Shown here piece after piece: positions 16,854 through 26,918 of a stretch of 64,000 nucleotides of DNA; positions within the stretch are counted from its first letter, which is position 1, and every line of letters begins with the position of its first letter. The DNA is from Cypionkella aquatica (GTDB taxonomy: Bacteria; Pseudomonadota; Alphaproteobacteria; Rhodobacterales; Rhodobacteraceae). The DNA lies in assembly GCF_030161095.1 (NCBI RefSeq), contig NZ_BSPP01000004.1:186001-250000 (forward strand), given 5' to 3'. The notes under the pieces are model-generated. The model searched no databases. It was given only the letters and a program-made list of their open reading frames with translations, and was not told the origin of the DNA. Position numbers and translations under genes: made by a program.

Positions 16854-17764
16854 CTCTGGGGGTGATACTTGCCCTGCTGCTCTGCGCGCTTTGGCTGTCG
16901 GGCGGTTTTCGGCTGCTGGAACACTGGGTGATCGACGCGCAGCGCGGCGTGCAGAACCAACTGGCCGCCGGGGTGCGGGCGATCAAACAGGGCCAGCCCG
17001 GCGCGCTGCTGGGATTGCTGTCGGTGTGCTTCACTTACGGCGTTTTGCATGCGGCTGGGCCGGGGCATGGCAAGGTGCTGATCGGCGGTTATGGCGTGGG
17101 CAGACGGGTGCCGCTGGCCGCGCTGGCCAGCATCTCTTTGGCGGCAAGCCTTGCGCAATCGGCGGTCGCTGTGGCCTTGGTGTATGCCGGAGTGGCTTTG
17201 CTGGATTGGCGCAGGGATGACGCGCAGGAGGTGGCCCAGCAGGTGATGGCACCGCTTGGCACGCTTGCGATTGCGGCGGTTGGTCTGTGGCTGGCGTCGC
17301 GCGGTCTGCGCAGCATCTGGCGGCAATCGCGGCCCGCCCCACATCAAAACGCCGCGCATCAAAACGCCCCGCATCATCACCACGACCATCATCACGATGA
17401 AACCTGCGGTTGCGGCCACAGCCACGGCCCCAGTCTGGCCGAGGTTGCAAGTGCTACCACTTGGCGCGACCGCGCCGCTTTGATCGCCGGGGTTGCGATG
17501 CGTCCCTGCTCTGGCGCGTTGTTTTTGCTGATTTTGACATGGCAGCTTGGCATTGCCTTGGCGGGCATCGCTGGTGCGTTTGCGATGGGTCTGGGCACTG
17601 CACTTGTCACGGTCGGGGTGGCCATCATGGCCGTTTGGGCACGCGAGGGCGCTTTGGCGAACTTGCCGTTTGACCGCGCCGCTTCGGTACTGCCTTGGGT
17701 CGAGGTGATTGCGGGCTGCACCATTGCATTGGTGGCGCTGACCCTGCTTGTGCAACCGCTATAG
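16835..17764 (+). CDS. NicO/RcnA-type nickel-cobalt transporter
   Basis: 309 residues, polytopic inner-membrane protein. Family motifs: HAAGPGHGKVLIGGY in an early helix and RPCSGALFLLILTWQLGIA in a later one. Between them lies a histidine-rich cytoplasmic loop (HQNAPHHHHDHHHDETCGCG, around residues 180-200) likely to bind metal. Relatives export nickel and cobalt (RcnA) or move them for enzyme maturation. The reading frame starts inside the DUF1007 gene, so the pair is translationally coupled. No metal riboswitch was recognised upstream. Confidence 0.88.
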   Translation: MRRAVLTLGVILALLLCALWLSGGFRLLEHWVIDAQRGVQNQLAAGVRAIKQGQPGALLGLLSVCFTYGVLHAAGPGHGKVLIGGYGVGRRVPLAALASISLAASLAQSAVAVALVYAGVALLDWRRDDAQEVAQQVMAPLGTLAIAAVGLWLASRGLRSIWRQSRPAPHQNAAHQNAPHHHHDHHHDETCGCGHSHGPSLAEVASATTWRDRAALIAGVAMRPCSGALFLLILTWQLGIALAGIAGAFAMGLGTALVTVGVAIMAVWAREGALANLPFDRAASVLPWVEVIAGCTIALVALTLLVQPL

Positions 17765-17784
17765 CCTTAGCTGGCGCTGCAGCC

Positions 17785-18543
17785 TTAACTGCAATGCACC
17801 ACAGTGCCCCAATTGGCGCACCGCTGCATCAGATCGGCAGGGAAAGGGCGGTCGGTGAAGACGGTGCTGACCTCGCTCAGCGACGCCAGCCGCGCCGGGG
17901 CCGCCCGCGCCAGTTTGGAATGGTCGCAGACCAGATAGGTGCTGCGCGCCTGCCGGATGATGGCTTTCGACACCCGAACTTCGGCCAGATCATAGTCCAG
18001 CAGATCGCCGTCAGCGTCCAAAGCCGAGGCCCCGATGATGGCATAATCGACCTTGAACTGCTCAAAGAACTGGGTGGTCAGCTCTCCCACCAAGCCGCCA
18101 TCTGATCGCCGGAAAGCCCCGCCTGCCACCATGATCTCGCAGCTGGGATTGGCGACCAAGATGTTGGCCACGTTCATGTTATTTGTGATCACGGTGATAT
18201 TGCTGTGATGCAGCAATTCGCGCGCGACAGCTTCGGTGGTGGTGCCAAGATTGATGATGATCGAGCAATTGTCCGGGATCGCCGCCGCACAGGCTTTGGC
18301 AATCGCGGCCTTCGCGGCCTCGTGCATGTTGCGGCGTTCTTCATAGCCCAGATTGCTGACGCCAATGCGCGGCACCGCCCCGCCATGCACCCGATCAAGC
18401 AGCCCCGAATCGGCCAATTCGGTCAGATCGCGCCGAATGGTCTGCAAGGTCACATCAAAACGCTGCGCCAGATCCTCGACCACCACACGGCCATCGGCAC
18501 GCGCGATTTCGACAATTTCACTCTGCCGAAAGCTAAGGGCCAC
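17785..18543 (-). CDS. glpR: DeoR-family repressor of the glycerol regulon (GlpR)
   Basis: 252 residues. The N-terminal DeoR helix-turn-helix (RQSEIVEIARADGRVVVEDL, FDVTLQTIRRDLTELADSGL, then the LDRVHGGA wing) is joined to a sugar-phosphate-sensing isomerase-like domain (INLGTTTEAVARELLHHSNI, VAGGAFRRSDGGLVGE, VCDHSKLARAAPARL). GlpR proteins bind glycerol 3-phosphate and release their operators. Transcribed divergently from glpD across 282 bp, the classic arrangement for controlling the adjacent glycerol operon. Confidence 0.92.
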   Translation of the reverse strand: MALSFRQSEIVEIARADGRVVVEDLAQRFDVTLQTIRRDLTELADSGLLDRVHGGAVPRIGVSNLGYEERRNMHEAAKAAIAKACAAAIPDNCSIIINLGTTTEAVARELLHHSNITVITNNMNVANILVANPSCEIMVAGGAFRRSDGGLVGELTTQFFEQFKVDYAIIGASALDADGDLLDYDLAEVRVSKAIIRQARSTYLVCDHSKLARAAPARLASLSEVSTVFTDRPFPADLMQRCANWGTVVHCS

Positions 18544-18727
18544 GGGGTTTCCTTTCGCGCTTGTGACGCTGGGTCAGCGGCATCTTTCGGGCAAGTGGCG
18601 CTGCCAATCAAGGCCGAAAACACGCCGCAGCGCGGTGAAATCTTTCGCTGCAGCGCGGCGCGAATTTGCGCGAATTTCAGAATTTCCGCATGAAATCAAC
18701 GGCGTTAGCGCCATCAGGACGGCTCAA

Positions 18728-18768
18728 ATGTTCGTTTTATTTCAATTCGCGCAAAAGCGAAAATAATA
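18728..18768. promoter_or_regulatory. Candidate GlpR operator region
   Basis: In the glpR-glpD gap, AATGTTCGTTTT (18727-18738) resembles an enterobacterial GlpR half-site (WATGTTCGWT). An opposing AAAAGCGAA (18753-18761) forms an imperfect inverted repeat with it (TTCG-TTTT against TTCGCTTTT). A second overlapping repeat is TTCGC-N6-GCGAA (18746-18761). TTGACC at 18770-18775 could be a -35 but no convincing -10 follows. Assignment by position and resemblance only. Confidence 0.4.
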
Positions 18769-18825
18769 GTTGACCGCCCTGCGCGATTGCTTCAGCCTAG
18801 TTCTCGCTAGGGAGGAGACCTAAGC

Positions 18826-20421
18826 TTGACCACGCAGCAACGGCCCGAAACGGTCGACCTTTTCATCATCGGTGGCGGCATCAATGGCTGCGGGATCGCA
18901 CGCGATGCGGTGGGCCGTGGTCTGTCCGTAACGCTGTGCGAACAGGGTGATCTGGCGCAAGCAACCTCTTCCGCCAGCACCAAACTGTTTCATGGCGGGC
19001 TGCGGTATCTGGAGTATTTTGAGTTCCGTCTGGTCCGCGAAGCTTTGGCCGAACGCGAAACCCTGCTGGTGGCAATGCCCCATATCTCTTGGCCAATGCG
19101 CTTCGTTCTGCCCTATCACCCCGATATGCGGTTTGAAGGCGAAACCCCGACGGGCAAGCTGATGTCGCGCCTGATGCCGTGGATGCGCGGGCGGCGTCCG
19201 GCTTGGCTGATCCGGTTGGGCCTGTTCATGTATGACACCCTCGGTGGCCGCAAAATCCTGCCCGCCACCCGCACGCTGGATCTGAAAACCGATCCTGCAG
19301 GCGCACCCCTGCAAAAGCGCTTTGCGCATGCCTATGAATATTCCGATTGCTGGATCGAAGACGCCAAACTGGTGTCGCTGAACGCCCGTGACGCCGCTCA
19401 ACGTGGGGCTTCGATCAACACCCGCACTCGTGTTGTCAGCGCATCCCGCGACGGTGATCTGTGGCACGTCACAACCGAAAACGCGCAGGGCCAAACCATC
19501 CACACCGCGCGTGCGCTGGTCAATGCTGGTGGTCCTTGGGTGGAAGAGGTGATCCGCAACGTCGCCCGCATCAACTCGACCGAGGGCGTGCGGCTGGTGC
19601 GCGGCAGCCATATCGTCACCCGCAAGCTTTATGACCACGACCGCTGCTATTTCTTCCAAGGCACCGATGGCCGCATCATCTTTGCTATCCCGTATGAGCA
19701 GGATTTCACCCTGATCGGCACCACCGACAAAGATCACCAATCCGCCCCCGGCAACGCGCAATGCACCGAGGAAGAACGCGACTACCTGCTGAATTTCGCC
19801 AGCCAGTATTTCGCCAAACCCATCACCGTGGATGATGTGGTCTGGAGCTATTCCGGCGTCCGCCCGCTGTATAACGATGGCGCATCATCCGCCACCGCCG
19901 CCACCCGCGATTATGTGCTGTCACTGGATCAGAACGGCGCGCCTTTGCTGAACGTGTTCGGCGGCAAGATCACCACCCACCGCCGCTTGGCCGAATCCGC
20001 GCTGGCCAAACTCGCGCCATTCTTCGCCCATGCCAAACCCGCTTGGACCGCGCGCGCGCCGCTGCCCGGCGGCGATTTCCCGCATAATGATGTGGCGAAA
20101 CTGACCACCACCCTTGCTCAGAACTACCCTTTCCTGACCCCATATTGGGCCGCCCGCCTGATCCGCGCCTATGGGGCCGAGGCCGCGACCCTGCTTGGAA
20201 CGGCCAAAACCGCAGCCGACCTTGGCCAAGACTTCGGCGCCACCCTGACCGAGGCCGAAGTGCGCTGGCTGATCACCCATGAATTCGCCCGTGAAGCCAA
20301 TGACATCATCTGGCGGCGCACAAAACTCGGCCTGCGACTGAATGATGTGCAAATCGCACAACTTTCAGGCTTTATGTCGGCTATGCTAAACCAAAGGGCG
20401 ATCAGCCCTGCGGCGGAATGA
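18826..20421 (+). CDS. glpD: Aerobic glycerol-3-phosphate dehydrogenase (GlpD)
   Basis: Oxidises sn-glycerol 3-phosphate to dihydroxyacetone phosphate at the inner membrane, passing electrons through FAD to quinone. 531 residues. The FAD dinucleotide-binding motif DLFIIGGGINGCGIARDAV is followed by SSASTKLFHGGLRYLEYFEF and, near the middle, RGSHIVTRKLYDHDRCYFF; a C-terminal domain follows. The start codon is TTG, supported by a strong GGAGGAGA (18811-18818) seven bases upstream. First gene of the glycerol operon; glpS begins 9 bp after it. Confidence 0.95.
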   Translation: MTTQQRPETVDLFIIGGGINGCGIARDAVGRGLSVTLCEQGDLAQATSSASTKLFHGGLRYLEYFEFRLVREALAERETLLVAMPHISWPMRFVLPYHPDMRFEGETPTGKLMSRLMPWMRGRRPAWLIRLGLFMYDTLGGRKILPATRTLDLKTDPAGAPLQKRFAHAYEYSDCWIEDAKLVSLNARDAAQRGASINTRTRVVSASRDGDLWHVTTENAQGQTIHTARALVNAGGPWVEEVIRNVARINSTEGVRLVRGSHIVTRKLYDHDRCYFFQGTDGRIIFAIPYEQDFTLIGTTDKDHQSAPGNAQCTEEERDYLLNFASQYFAKPITVDDVVWSYSGVRPLYNDGASSATAATRDYVLSLDQNGAPLLNVFGGKITTHRRLAESALAKLAPFFAHAKPAWTARAPLPGGDFPHNDVAKLTTTLAQNYPFLTPYWAARLIRAYGAEAATLLGTAKTAADLGQDFGATLTEAEVRWLITHEFAREANDIIWRRTKLGLRLNDVQIAQLSGFMSAMLNQRAISPAAE

Positions 20422-20430
20422 GGAACAGAC

Positions 20431-21498
20431 ATGTCGATTGAACTGCAATCCGTCTCGCGTGTGGTGAAGGGGCAAAGCTATATCCAGCCCACCAGCCTGA
20501 CGTTGGAAAACGGCACGATGAACGTGCTGCTGGGGCCAACTTTATCGGGCAAGACCAGCCTGATGCGGCTGATGGCGGGGCTTGATCAACCGACCACGGG
20601 CAAGATTTTCTGGCAGGGCAAAGATGTCACCGGCATGCGCGTGCAAGACCGCAAGGTGGCGATGGTCTACCAGCAATTCATCAACTATCCCGGCATGAGC
20701 GTGTATGACAACATCGCCTCGCCGCTGCGTCTGATCGGCAAATCCACCGCCGAGATTGACCGCGCCGTGCGCGAAGTGGCCGATATGCTGAAACTCACCC
20801 CGATGCTGCAACGCAAACCGTTGGAGCTTTCGGGTGGCCAGCAACAGCGCTGCGCCCTTGCCCGCGCTTTGGTGAAAGAAGCCGGTCTTGTGCTGCTGGA
20901 TGAACCGCTTGCCAACCTCGACTATAAACTGCGCGAGGAGTTGCGCGCCGAGATCCCGCGCATCTTCGAGAAATCTGGCGCGATTTTCGTCTATGCTACC
21001 ACCGAACCCGAAGAAGCCTTGCTGCTGGGCGGTAACACCGCAACCCTTTGGCAAGGCCGCGTGACGCAATTTGGCCCGACGCCGCAGGTCTATCGCAACC
21101 CGGTCGATGCCACCACGGCGCGCGTGTTCAGCGATCCGCCGATGAACTTCCTGCCCTTCACCAAGCGCGGCGCGGCCCTTAGCCTGAACGCGCCAGCCTT
21201 CGCGCATCTTCCCGATGGCAGCTATACCGCAGGCTTCCGCCCGAACCATTTGCAACTGCACAAGCCCAGCGCGGATGCGATTGAGTTGCCCTGCACCACC
21301 ATCGCGTCTGAGATCACCGGATCGGAAAGCTTCCTGCATCTGCAACACGGGCCAGACCGCTGGGTCGCCTTGGTGCATGGCGTGCAATCCTTGAAATCGG
21401 GCGACGCGGTCAGCCTCTGGCTCGACCCCGCCCATATCTATGTCTTTGATGGCGACGGGCGCTTGGCGCAATCCGCCTCTTACGCGGTGGCTGCATAA
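20431..21498 (+). CDS. glpS: Glycerol ABC importer ATPase GlpS
   Basis: 355 residues. First of two ATPases of the glycerol importer (GlpSTPQUV in Rhizobium leguminosarum). Walker A is GPTLSGKT (35-42), the Q-loop VYQQF, signature LSGGQQQRCALARAL (from 133) and Walker B LVLLDEPLANLD are all canonical. However, the H-loop reads YATTEPEEA, with Thr191 where the switch histidine is expected. C-terminal OB/TOBE-like domain as in MalK-type importers. GAGGAACA precedes the ATG. Its stop codon overlaps the start of glpT (TAATG). Pairs with GlpT, whose defects are complementary. Confidence 0.9.
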   Translation: MSIELQSVSRVVKGQSYIQPTSLTLENGTMNVLLGPTLSGKTSLMRLMAGLDQPTTGKIFWQGKDVTGMRVQDRKVAMVYQQFINYPGMSVYDNIASPLRLIGKSTAEIDRAVREVADMLKLTPMLQRKPLELSGGQQQRCALARALVKEAGLVLLDEPLANLDYKLREELRAEIPRIFEKSGAIFVYATTEPEEALLLGGNTATLWQGRVTQFGPTPQVYRNPVDATTARVFSDPPMNFLPFTKRGAALSLNAPAFAHLPDGSYTAGFRPNHLQLHKPSADAIELPCTTIASEITGSESFLHLQHGPDRWVALVHGVQSLKSGDAVSLWLDPAHIYVFDGDGRLAQSASYAVAA

Positions 21499-22573
21499 TG
21501 GCGCAAATTACCCTCAAAAACCTTGCGCACAGCTACAGCGCTACCCCCACCAGCGATGCTGATTTCGCGCTGAAACAGATGGATCACGTCTGGCAGGATG
21601 GTGGCGCTTATGCGCTGCTCGGCTCGTCCGGCTGTGGCAAGACCACGCTTTTGAACATCATCTCGGGCCTGCTGCGCCCCAGCCAAGGCCGCGTGCTGTT
21701 TGGCGACCGCGACGTGACCGACGCCGCCACCGCCGAGCGTAACATCGCGCAAGTGTTCCAGTTTCCCGTGGTTTACGACACCATGACCGTGCGCGAAAAC
21801 CTTGCCTTTCCCCTGCGCAACCGGGGCATGGACCCCGCTTATATCAAGGCCCGCGTCCAAGCCATCGCCCAAACCATCGGGATGGAGGCGACACTGGATC
21901 GCAAGGCGCGCGGTCTGACCGCCGATGCCAAGCAAAAGATCAGTCTGGGCCGTGGCATGGTGCGCGAAGACGTCAACGCCATCCTGTTTGACGAACCCCT
22001 GACCGTGATCGACCCGCATATGAAGTGGGAACTGCGCACGCAACTGAAACAACTGCACCGCGATTTCGGCCACACGATGATCTATGTGACGCATGACCAG
22101 ACCGAGGCCCTGACCTTCGCCGACAAAGTTGTGGTGATGTATGATGGGCGCGTCGTGCAAATGGGCACGCCAGAAGAATTGTTCGAGGCCCCCGCGCATA
22201 CTTTCGTCGGCTATTTCATCGGATCACCCGGCATGAACCTGCTGGATGCCAGCGTTACAGGTAATGTCGCACAAGTGCTGGGGGCTGAGGTGCCCTTGGG
22301 TGCCGCCTACGCCCCGATCAAGGGCCGCACGCAAATCGGCATCCGCCCCGAATACTGCGAATTGTCCGCCACCGAAGGCCTGCCGATCACAGTCCGCCGC
22401 ATCGAGGACGTGGGCCGTCACCGCATCATTCGCGGCGAGGTCGGGGGCCAAGCTTTCAACGTCATCGCGCCTGAAGGCAGCCCGATTGCCGCCGATCAAA
22501 CCCGCGTCCGCTTCGAGCCAAACCGGATCAACGTCTACGCCGACGACTGGCGCGTGCAAGGGGGGGCCGTCTG

Positions 22574-22574
<1 letters not shown>
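21498..22574 (+). CDS. glpT: Glycerol ABC importer ATPase GlpT (degenerate signature)
   Basis: 358 residues. Walker A GSSGCGKTTLL, Q-loop QVFQFPVV, Walker B AILFDEPLTVID and switch His199 in YVTHDQTEAL are intact. The ABC signature LSGGQ is missing, replaced by LTADAKQKISLGRG (140-153). With GlpS lacking its H-loop histidine, the heterodimer should have one standard ATP site (GlpT Walker A/B/His with GlpS signature) and one degenerate site. The name follows the rhizobial system and is unrelated to E. coli glycerol-3-phosphate antiporter GlpT. The start overlaps the glpS stop and its own stop abuts glpP (TGATGG). Confidence 0.9.
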
Positions 22575-23445
<871 letters not shown>

Positions 23446-23446
<1 letters not shown>

Positions 23447-24249
23447 TGAAAAACCGCGCCTCGCTGATCACCATGACGCTGTATCTCTTGTTCCTGCTGA
23501 TCCCGATCTATTGGCTGGTCAACATGAGCCTGAAGACCAACACCGAGATCACCTCGACCTTCTCGATCTACCCGCAGACCCTGACCTTCGCCAATTACAT
23601 CACCATCCTGACCGATCCGTCGTGGTATATGGGGTATGTCAATTCGATGATCTATGTGGTGCTGAACACTGTGATCTCGATCACCGTGGCACTGCCCGCC
23701 GCCTATGCCTTCAGCCGCTACAGCTTCATGGGTGACAAACACCTGTTCTTCTGGTTGCTGACCAACCGGATGTCGCCGCCCGCCGTGTTCGCGCTGCCGT
23801 TCTTTCAGCTTTATAGCTCTATCGGCCTGTTCGACACCCATATCGCCGTGGCGCTGGCACATTGTTTGTTCAACGTGCCGCTGGCGGTGTGGATCCTCGA
23901 AGGCTTCATGCGCGGCGTGCCGAAAGAGATCGACGAAACCGCCTATATCGACGGCTATTCCTTCCCGCGCTTTTTCATCCGCATCTTCATGCCGCTGGTG
24001 GCATCGGGCATCGGTGTGGCCGCGTTCTTCTGCTTTATGTTCTCTTGGGTGGAACTGCTTTTGTCCCGCACCCTGACGGCTGTGGATGCCAAATCCATCG
24101 CCGCCACCATGACCCGCACCGTGTCTGCATCCGGCATGGATTGGGGCGTGCTTGCTGCCGCAGGGGTGCTGACCATCATCCCCGGAGCCCTCGTGATCTA
24201 CTTCGTGCGCAACTACATCGCCAAGGGCTTTGCCCTCGGGAGGGTTTGA
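23446..24249 (+). CDS. glpQ: Glycerol ABC importer permease GlpQ
   Basis: 267 residues, MalG/UgpE-type permease. N-terminal helix LITMTLYLLFLLIPIYWLVN, conserved SLKTNTEI segment, and EAA loop EIDETAYIDGYSFPRFFIRI. Second channel subunit with GlpP. The extra 96-residue gene follows 1 bp after its stop, where glpU would normally start. Confidence 0.92.
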
Positions 24250-24250
24250 T

Positions 24251-24541
24251 ATGACCGCATCACTCAAGTATCGGATTGATGGCTATGATGGATCAGAACT
24301 TTTATTTTCCAAGATGATTCCGTCTGGCCATATCACCGAAGCGCAACTTGAAGCGCTTTTGCAAAGACTAGCCAGTCTGCATCTAAACTACGACGAGATT
24401 GTCGAATCGTCACTAAAACTGGGTACTGCGGGTAGGAAATCTCTTCTTGATGTTCAACGCAGTGGCGTTGGTCAAAAATTCACCATGTCCGTTGGTGAGG
24501 GGCATCACTTTGTGGCGACCATAGAGGAAAATCACAAATGA
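24251..24541 (+). CDS. Unknown 96-residue protein inserted in the glycerol operon
   Basis: Not recognised. MTASLKYRIDGYDGSELLFS opens a small soluble protein without signal peptide or membrane helix; a central helix (ITEAQLEALLQRLASLHLNY) is flanked by beta-prone ends. GC is about 45% by hand count against roughly 60% or more in neighbours, with A/T-ending codons (TTA, ATA, AAA, AGA) otherwise rare here, a sign of transfer. It uses the GGGAGGG at 24238-24244 that would suit glpU, and its first codons (ATGACCGCATCACTC) repeat those of glpU (ATGACCGCCTCACGC). Its stop overlaps the glpU start (ATGA). It is not part of the described GlpSTPQUV set. Confidence 0.75.
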   Translation: MTASLKYRIDGYDGSELLFSKMIPSGHITEAQLEALLQRLASLHLNYDEIVESSLKLGTAGRKSLLDVQRSGVGQKFTMSVGEGHHFVATIEENHK

Positions 24542-24939
24542 CCGCCTCACGCTGGAACACCATCTTCGCCGCCACCGCCGCCGTCATGGCAGCCTTCCTT
24601 GGCTTCCTGATCTGGGCAACCCCGCGCAATGACGAAGGCTTTCAATGGTTTGACCCGATGATCCCCGGCGGCTGGATGGCATGGACCTTCCCGGTTGCGC
24701 TGTTCTTCTACATCATCGCGGCATTGCTGATCACCTTCACATTGCTGGCGATCCGCTATCCCGAAACACCCCGTCGCGGCATCCTCACCATTGAGACGAC
24801 GCGCGGCGACCGGTTGTTCATCACCCTACTCGGCTCGGCCTTCATCAATCTGGCCTGGCTGTTCTTCTTCGGCGCCCCGCTGACGGTCGCGCTGATCCTC
24901 TGCCTCGTCTACGCCTTTGCGGTCTTCCGCTGGGTCTGA
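24538..24939 (+). CDS. glpU: GlpU, small DUF2160-type membrane protein of the glycerol importer
   Basis: 133 residues with four hydrophobic segments (IFAATAAVMAAFLGFLIW; WMAWTFPVALFFYIIAALLI; LFITLLGSAFINLAWLFFF; PLTVALILCLVYAFAVF). The tail TIETTRGDRLFITLLGSAFI and VYAFAVFRWV match the DUF2160/GlpU family found only within these glycerol operons. Its role in transport is not defined. Translation appears coupled to the inserted gene through an ATGA overlap, with AGAGGA (24523-24528) as a second-hand ribosome site. Confidence 0.85.
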   Translation: MTASRWNTIFAATAAVMAAFLGFLIWATPRNDEGFQWFDPMIPGGWMAWTFPVALFFYIIAALLITFTLLAIRYPETPRRGILTIETTRGDRLFITLLGSAFINLAWLFFFGAPLTVALILCLVYAFAVFRWV

Positions 24940-24954
24940 CGGCAGCCGAACCAC

Positions 24955-24974
24955 CCCGGCGGCCAACCGCCGGG
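24955..24974 (+). promoter_or_regulatory. Intercistronic hairpin ahead of glpV
   Basis: CCCGGCGG (24955-24962) and CCGCCGGG (24967-24974) form a perfect 8-bp stem with loop CCAA, 34 bp before the glpV start. No U run follows, so it more likely shapes mRNA processing or stability and allows higher expression of the binding protein. Compare the hairpin at 30081. Confidence 0.5.
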
Positions 24975-25008
24975 CCATAACGACGCTCAACATTCTGGGA
25001 GGAATCGA

Positions 25009-26730
25009 ATGAGACTGCGCACAACATCCACCGCCATGGCGCTTGCGCTGATGGCCTACGGCATGCCGGCGCTTGCCGACATGGAAGCCGGAAAGGCGTT
25101 CCTTGATAAGGAAATCGGCGATCTGTCGGTGCTTTCGCGCGCCGATCAGGAAGCCGAACTGCAATGGTTTGAAACCGCTGCCAAGCCCTATGCTGGTATG
25201 GAGATCAAGGTTGCCTCGGAAACCCTGACCACCCACGAATACGAATCCAAAGTGCTGGCCCCGGCGTTTGAAGCGCTGACTGGCATCAAAGTCACCCACG
25301 ACCTGATCGGCGAGGGCGACGTGGTTGAAAAGCTGCAAACCCAAATGCAGTCGGGCGAAAATATCTACGACGCCTATATCAACGACTCGGACCTGATCGG
25401 CACCCACTGGCGCTATAAACAAGCCCGCAGCCTGACCGAATTCATGTCCGGCGAAGGCAAAGACGTGACCAACCCCGGTCTCGATCTGGCTGACTTTATC
25501 GGCACCAAGTTCACCACCGCGCCGGATGGTCAGCTGTATCAGTTGCCCGACCAGCAGTTCGCCAACCTTTACTGGTTCCGCTACGACTGGTTCAACGATC
25601 AGAAAACCAAGGACGATTTCAAAGCCAAATATGGCTATGATCTGGGCGTTCCGATCAACTGGTCGGCCTATGAGGACATCGCCGAATTCTTCACTGGCCG
25701 CGACATGACCTATGCGGGCGGGCCGGACAAAGTCTATGGCAACATGGATTACGGCAAGAAAGACCCGTCGCTTGGCTGGCGCTACACCGACGCGTGGATG
25801 TCGATGGCCGGGATGGGCGACAAGGGCGAGCCGAACGGTCTGCCGGTTGACGAATGGGGCGTGCGCGTTGACGAAAACTCGCGTCCTGTCGGTTCTTGCG
25901 TGGCCCGTGGTGGTGCGACCAACGACGCAGCGGCTGTCTATGCTGTGACCAAAGCGATTGACTGGTTGCAGAAATACTCGCCACCCGAAGCCGCAGGCAT
26001 GGTGTTTGGCGAAGCTGGCCCGGTTCCGGCGCAAGGCCAGATCGCCCAGCAGATGTTCTGGTACACCGCTTTCACCGCCGATATGGTGAAACCCGGTCTG
26101 CCGGTGATGAACGATGACGGCACGCCGAAATGGCGCATGGCCCCCAGCCCGCATGGCGCGTACTGGTCGGAAGGCACCAAGGTTGGCTATCAGGACGTGG
26201 GCTCGTGGACGTTGATGAAATCGACGCCGCTGGACCGCGCGCAGGCGGCTTGGCTTTATGCGCAGTTCGTCACCTCGAAAACCGTCGATATGAAAAAGTC
26301 GGATGTCGGCCTGACTTTTACCCGTCAATCGACCATCGACAGCCAGCACTTCACCGATCGCGCGCCCAAGTTGGGTGGCCTGATCGAATTCTACCGCTCG
26401 CCAGCCCGCGTTGCATGGTCGCCCACCGGCACCAACATCCCGGATTATCCGAAGATGGCGCAGCTGTGGTGGCAGAACATCGGCGACGCCATGTCGGGTG
26501 AGAAAACCCCGCAGGAAGCGCTGGATGCTTTGTGCGCCGAGCAGGAAAAAGTGCTGGGACGGCTTGAGAAAGCTGGCGTCCAAGGCGACATCGGCCCGAA
26601 GCTGAACGACGAGCAAGACGCGCAAGTCTGGCTGGATGCACCGGGCGCGCCTGTGGCCAAGCTGGAGAATGAGAAGCCGCAGGGTGAGACGATTGCCTAT
26701 GACGAGCTGATCAAGTCTTGGCAGAAGTAA
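25009..26730 (+). CDS. glpV: Glycerol ABC importer substrate-binding protein GlpV
   Basis: 573 residues, large extracellular solute-binding protein. Signal peptide MRLRTTSTAMALALMAYGMP..., cleaved after ALA near residue 24. The body has the cluster-B fold pattern: YESKVLAPAFEALTGIKVTH, LPDQQFANLYWFRYDWFN, WSEGTKVGYQDVGSWTLMKS. Binds glycerol in the periplasm and docks on GlpPQ. GGGAGGAA lies 7 bases before the ATG. Last gene of the operon, preceded by a hairpin and followed by a terminator. Confidence 0.93.
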   Translation: MRLRTTSTAMALALMAYGMPALADMEAGKAFLDKEIGDLSVLSRADQEAELQWFETAAKPYAGMEIKVASETLTTHEYESKVLAPAFEALTGIKVTHDLIGEGDVVEKLQTQMQSGENIYDAYINDSDLIGTHWRYKQARSLTEFMSGEGKDVTNPGLDLADFIGTKFTTAPDGQLYQLPDQQFANLYWFRYDWFNDQKTKDDFKAKYGYDLGVPINWSAYEDIAEFFTGRDMTYAGGPDKVYGNMDYGKKDPSLGWRYTDAWMSMAGMGDKGEPNGLPVDEWGVRVDENSRPVGSCVARGGATNDAAAVYAVTKAIDWLQKYSPPEAAGMVFGEAGPVPAQGQIAQQMFWYTAFTADMVKPGLPVMNDDGTPKWRMAPSPHGAYWSEGTKVGYQDVGSWTLMKSTPLDRAQAAWLYAQFVTSKTVDMKKSDVGLTFTRQSTIDSQHFTDRAPKLGGLIEFYRSPARVAWSPTGTNIPDYPKMAQLWWQNIGDAMSGEKTPQEALDALCAEQEKVLGRLEKAGVQGDIGPKLNDEQDAQVWLDAPGAPVAKLENEKPQGETIAYDELIKSWQK

Positions 26731-26759
26731 GCTGGGCAGAAGTGATCTGACTGGCTGAC

Positions 26760-26791
26760 AAAAGGGGGCGGGGTGCAAGCCTCGCCCTTTT
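26760..26791 (+). terminator. Intrinsic terminator of the glp transport operon
   Basis: AAAAGGG (26760-26766) pairs with CCCTTTT (26785-26791), extended by GGCGGGG/CCTCG with a bulge, about 30 bp after the glpV stop. The T run belongs to the 3' arm. Confidence 0.7.
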
Positions 26792-26827
26792 GCTATGGTG
26801 GGTGGGCAGTGGCCTTCGAACCGAAAG

Positions 26828-26850
26828 AAAACTCTGCGGCGCAGAGTTTT
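26828..26850. repeat. Perfect 10-bp inverted repeat
   Basis: AAAACTCTGC (26828-26837), loop GGC, GCAGAGTTTT (26841-26850). It could be a second terminator for the operon or an operator upstream of glpK. It lies in the 436-bp glpV-glpK gap, which holds no credible gene. Confidence 0.6.
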
Positions 26851-26918
26851 GGGGTTCGTTGCTCATAAGGCGGAACGCCGTTGAGCGAGGGGTGTTGTCC
26901 CGCAAACCGTCGCGCAAT

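Noticed and set aside
18770-18800. sigma-70 promoter of glpD
   Set aside because: TTGACC at 18770 is a fair -35 but no acceptable -10 lies 16-18 bp downstream.
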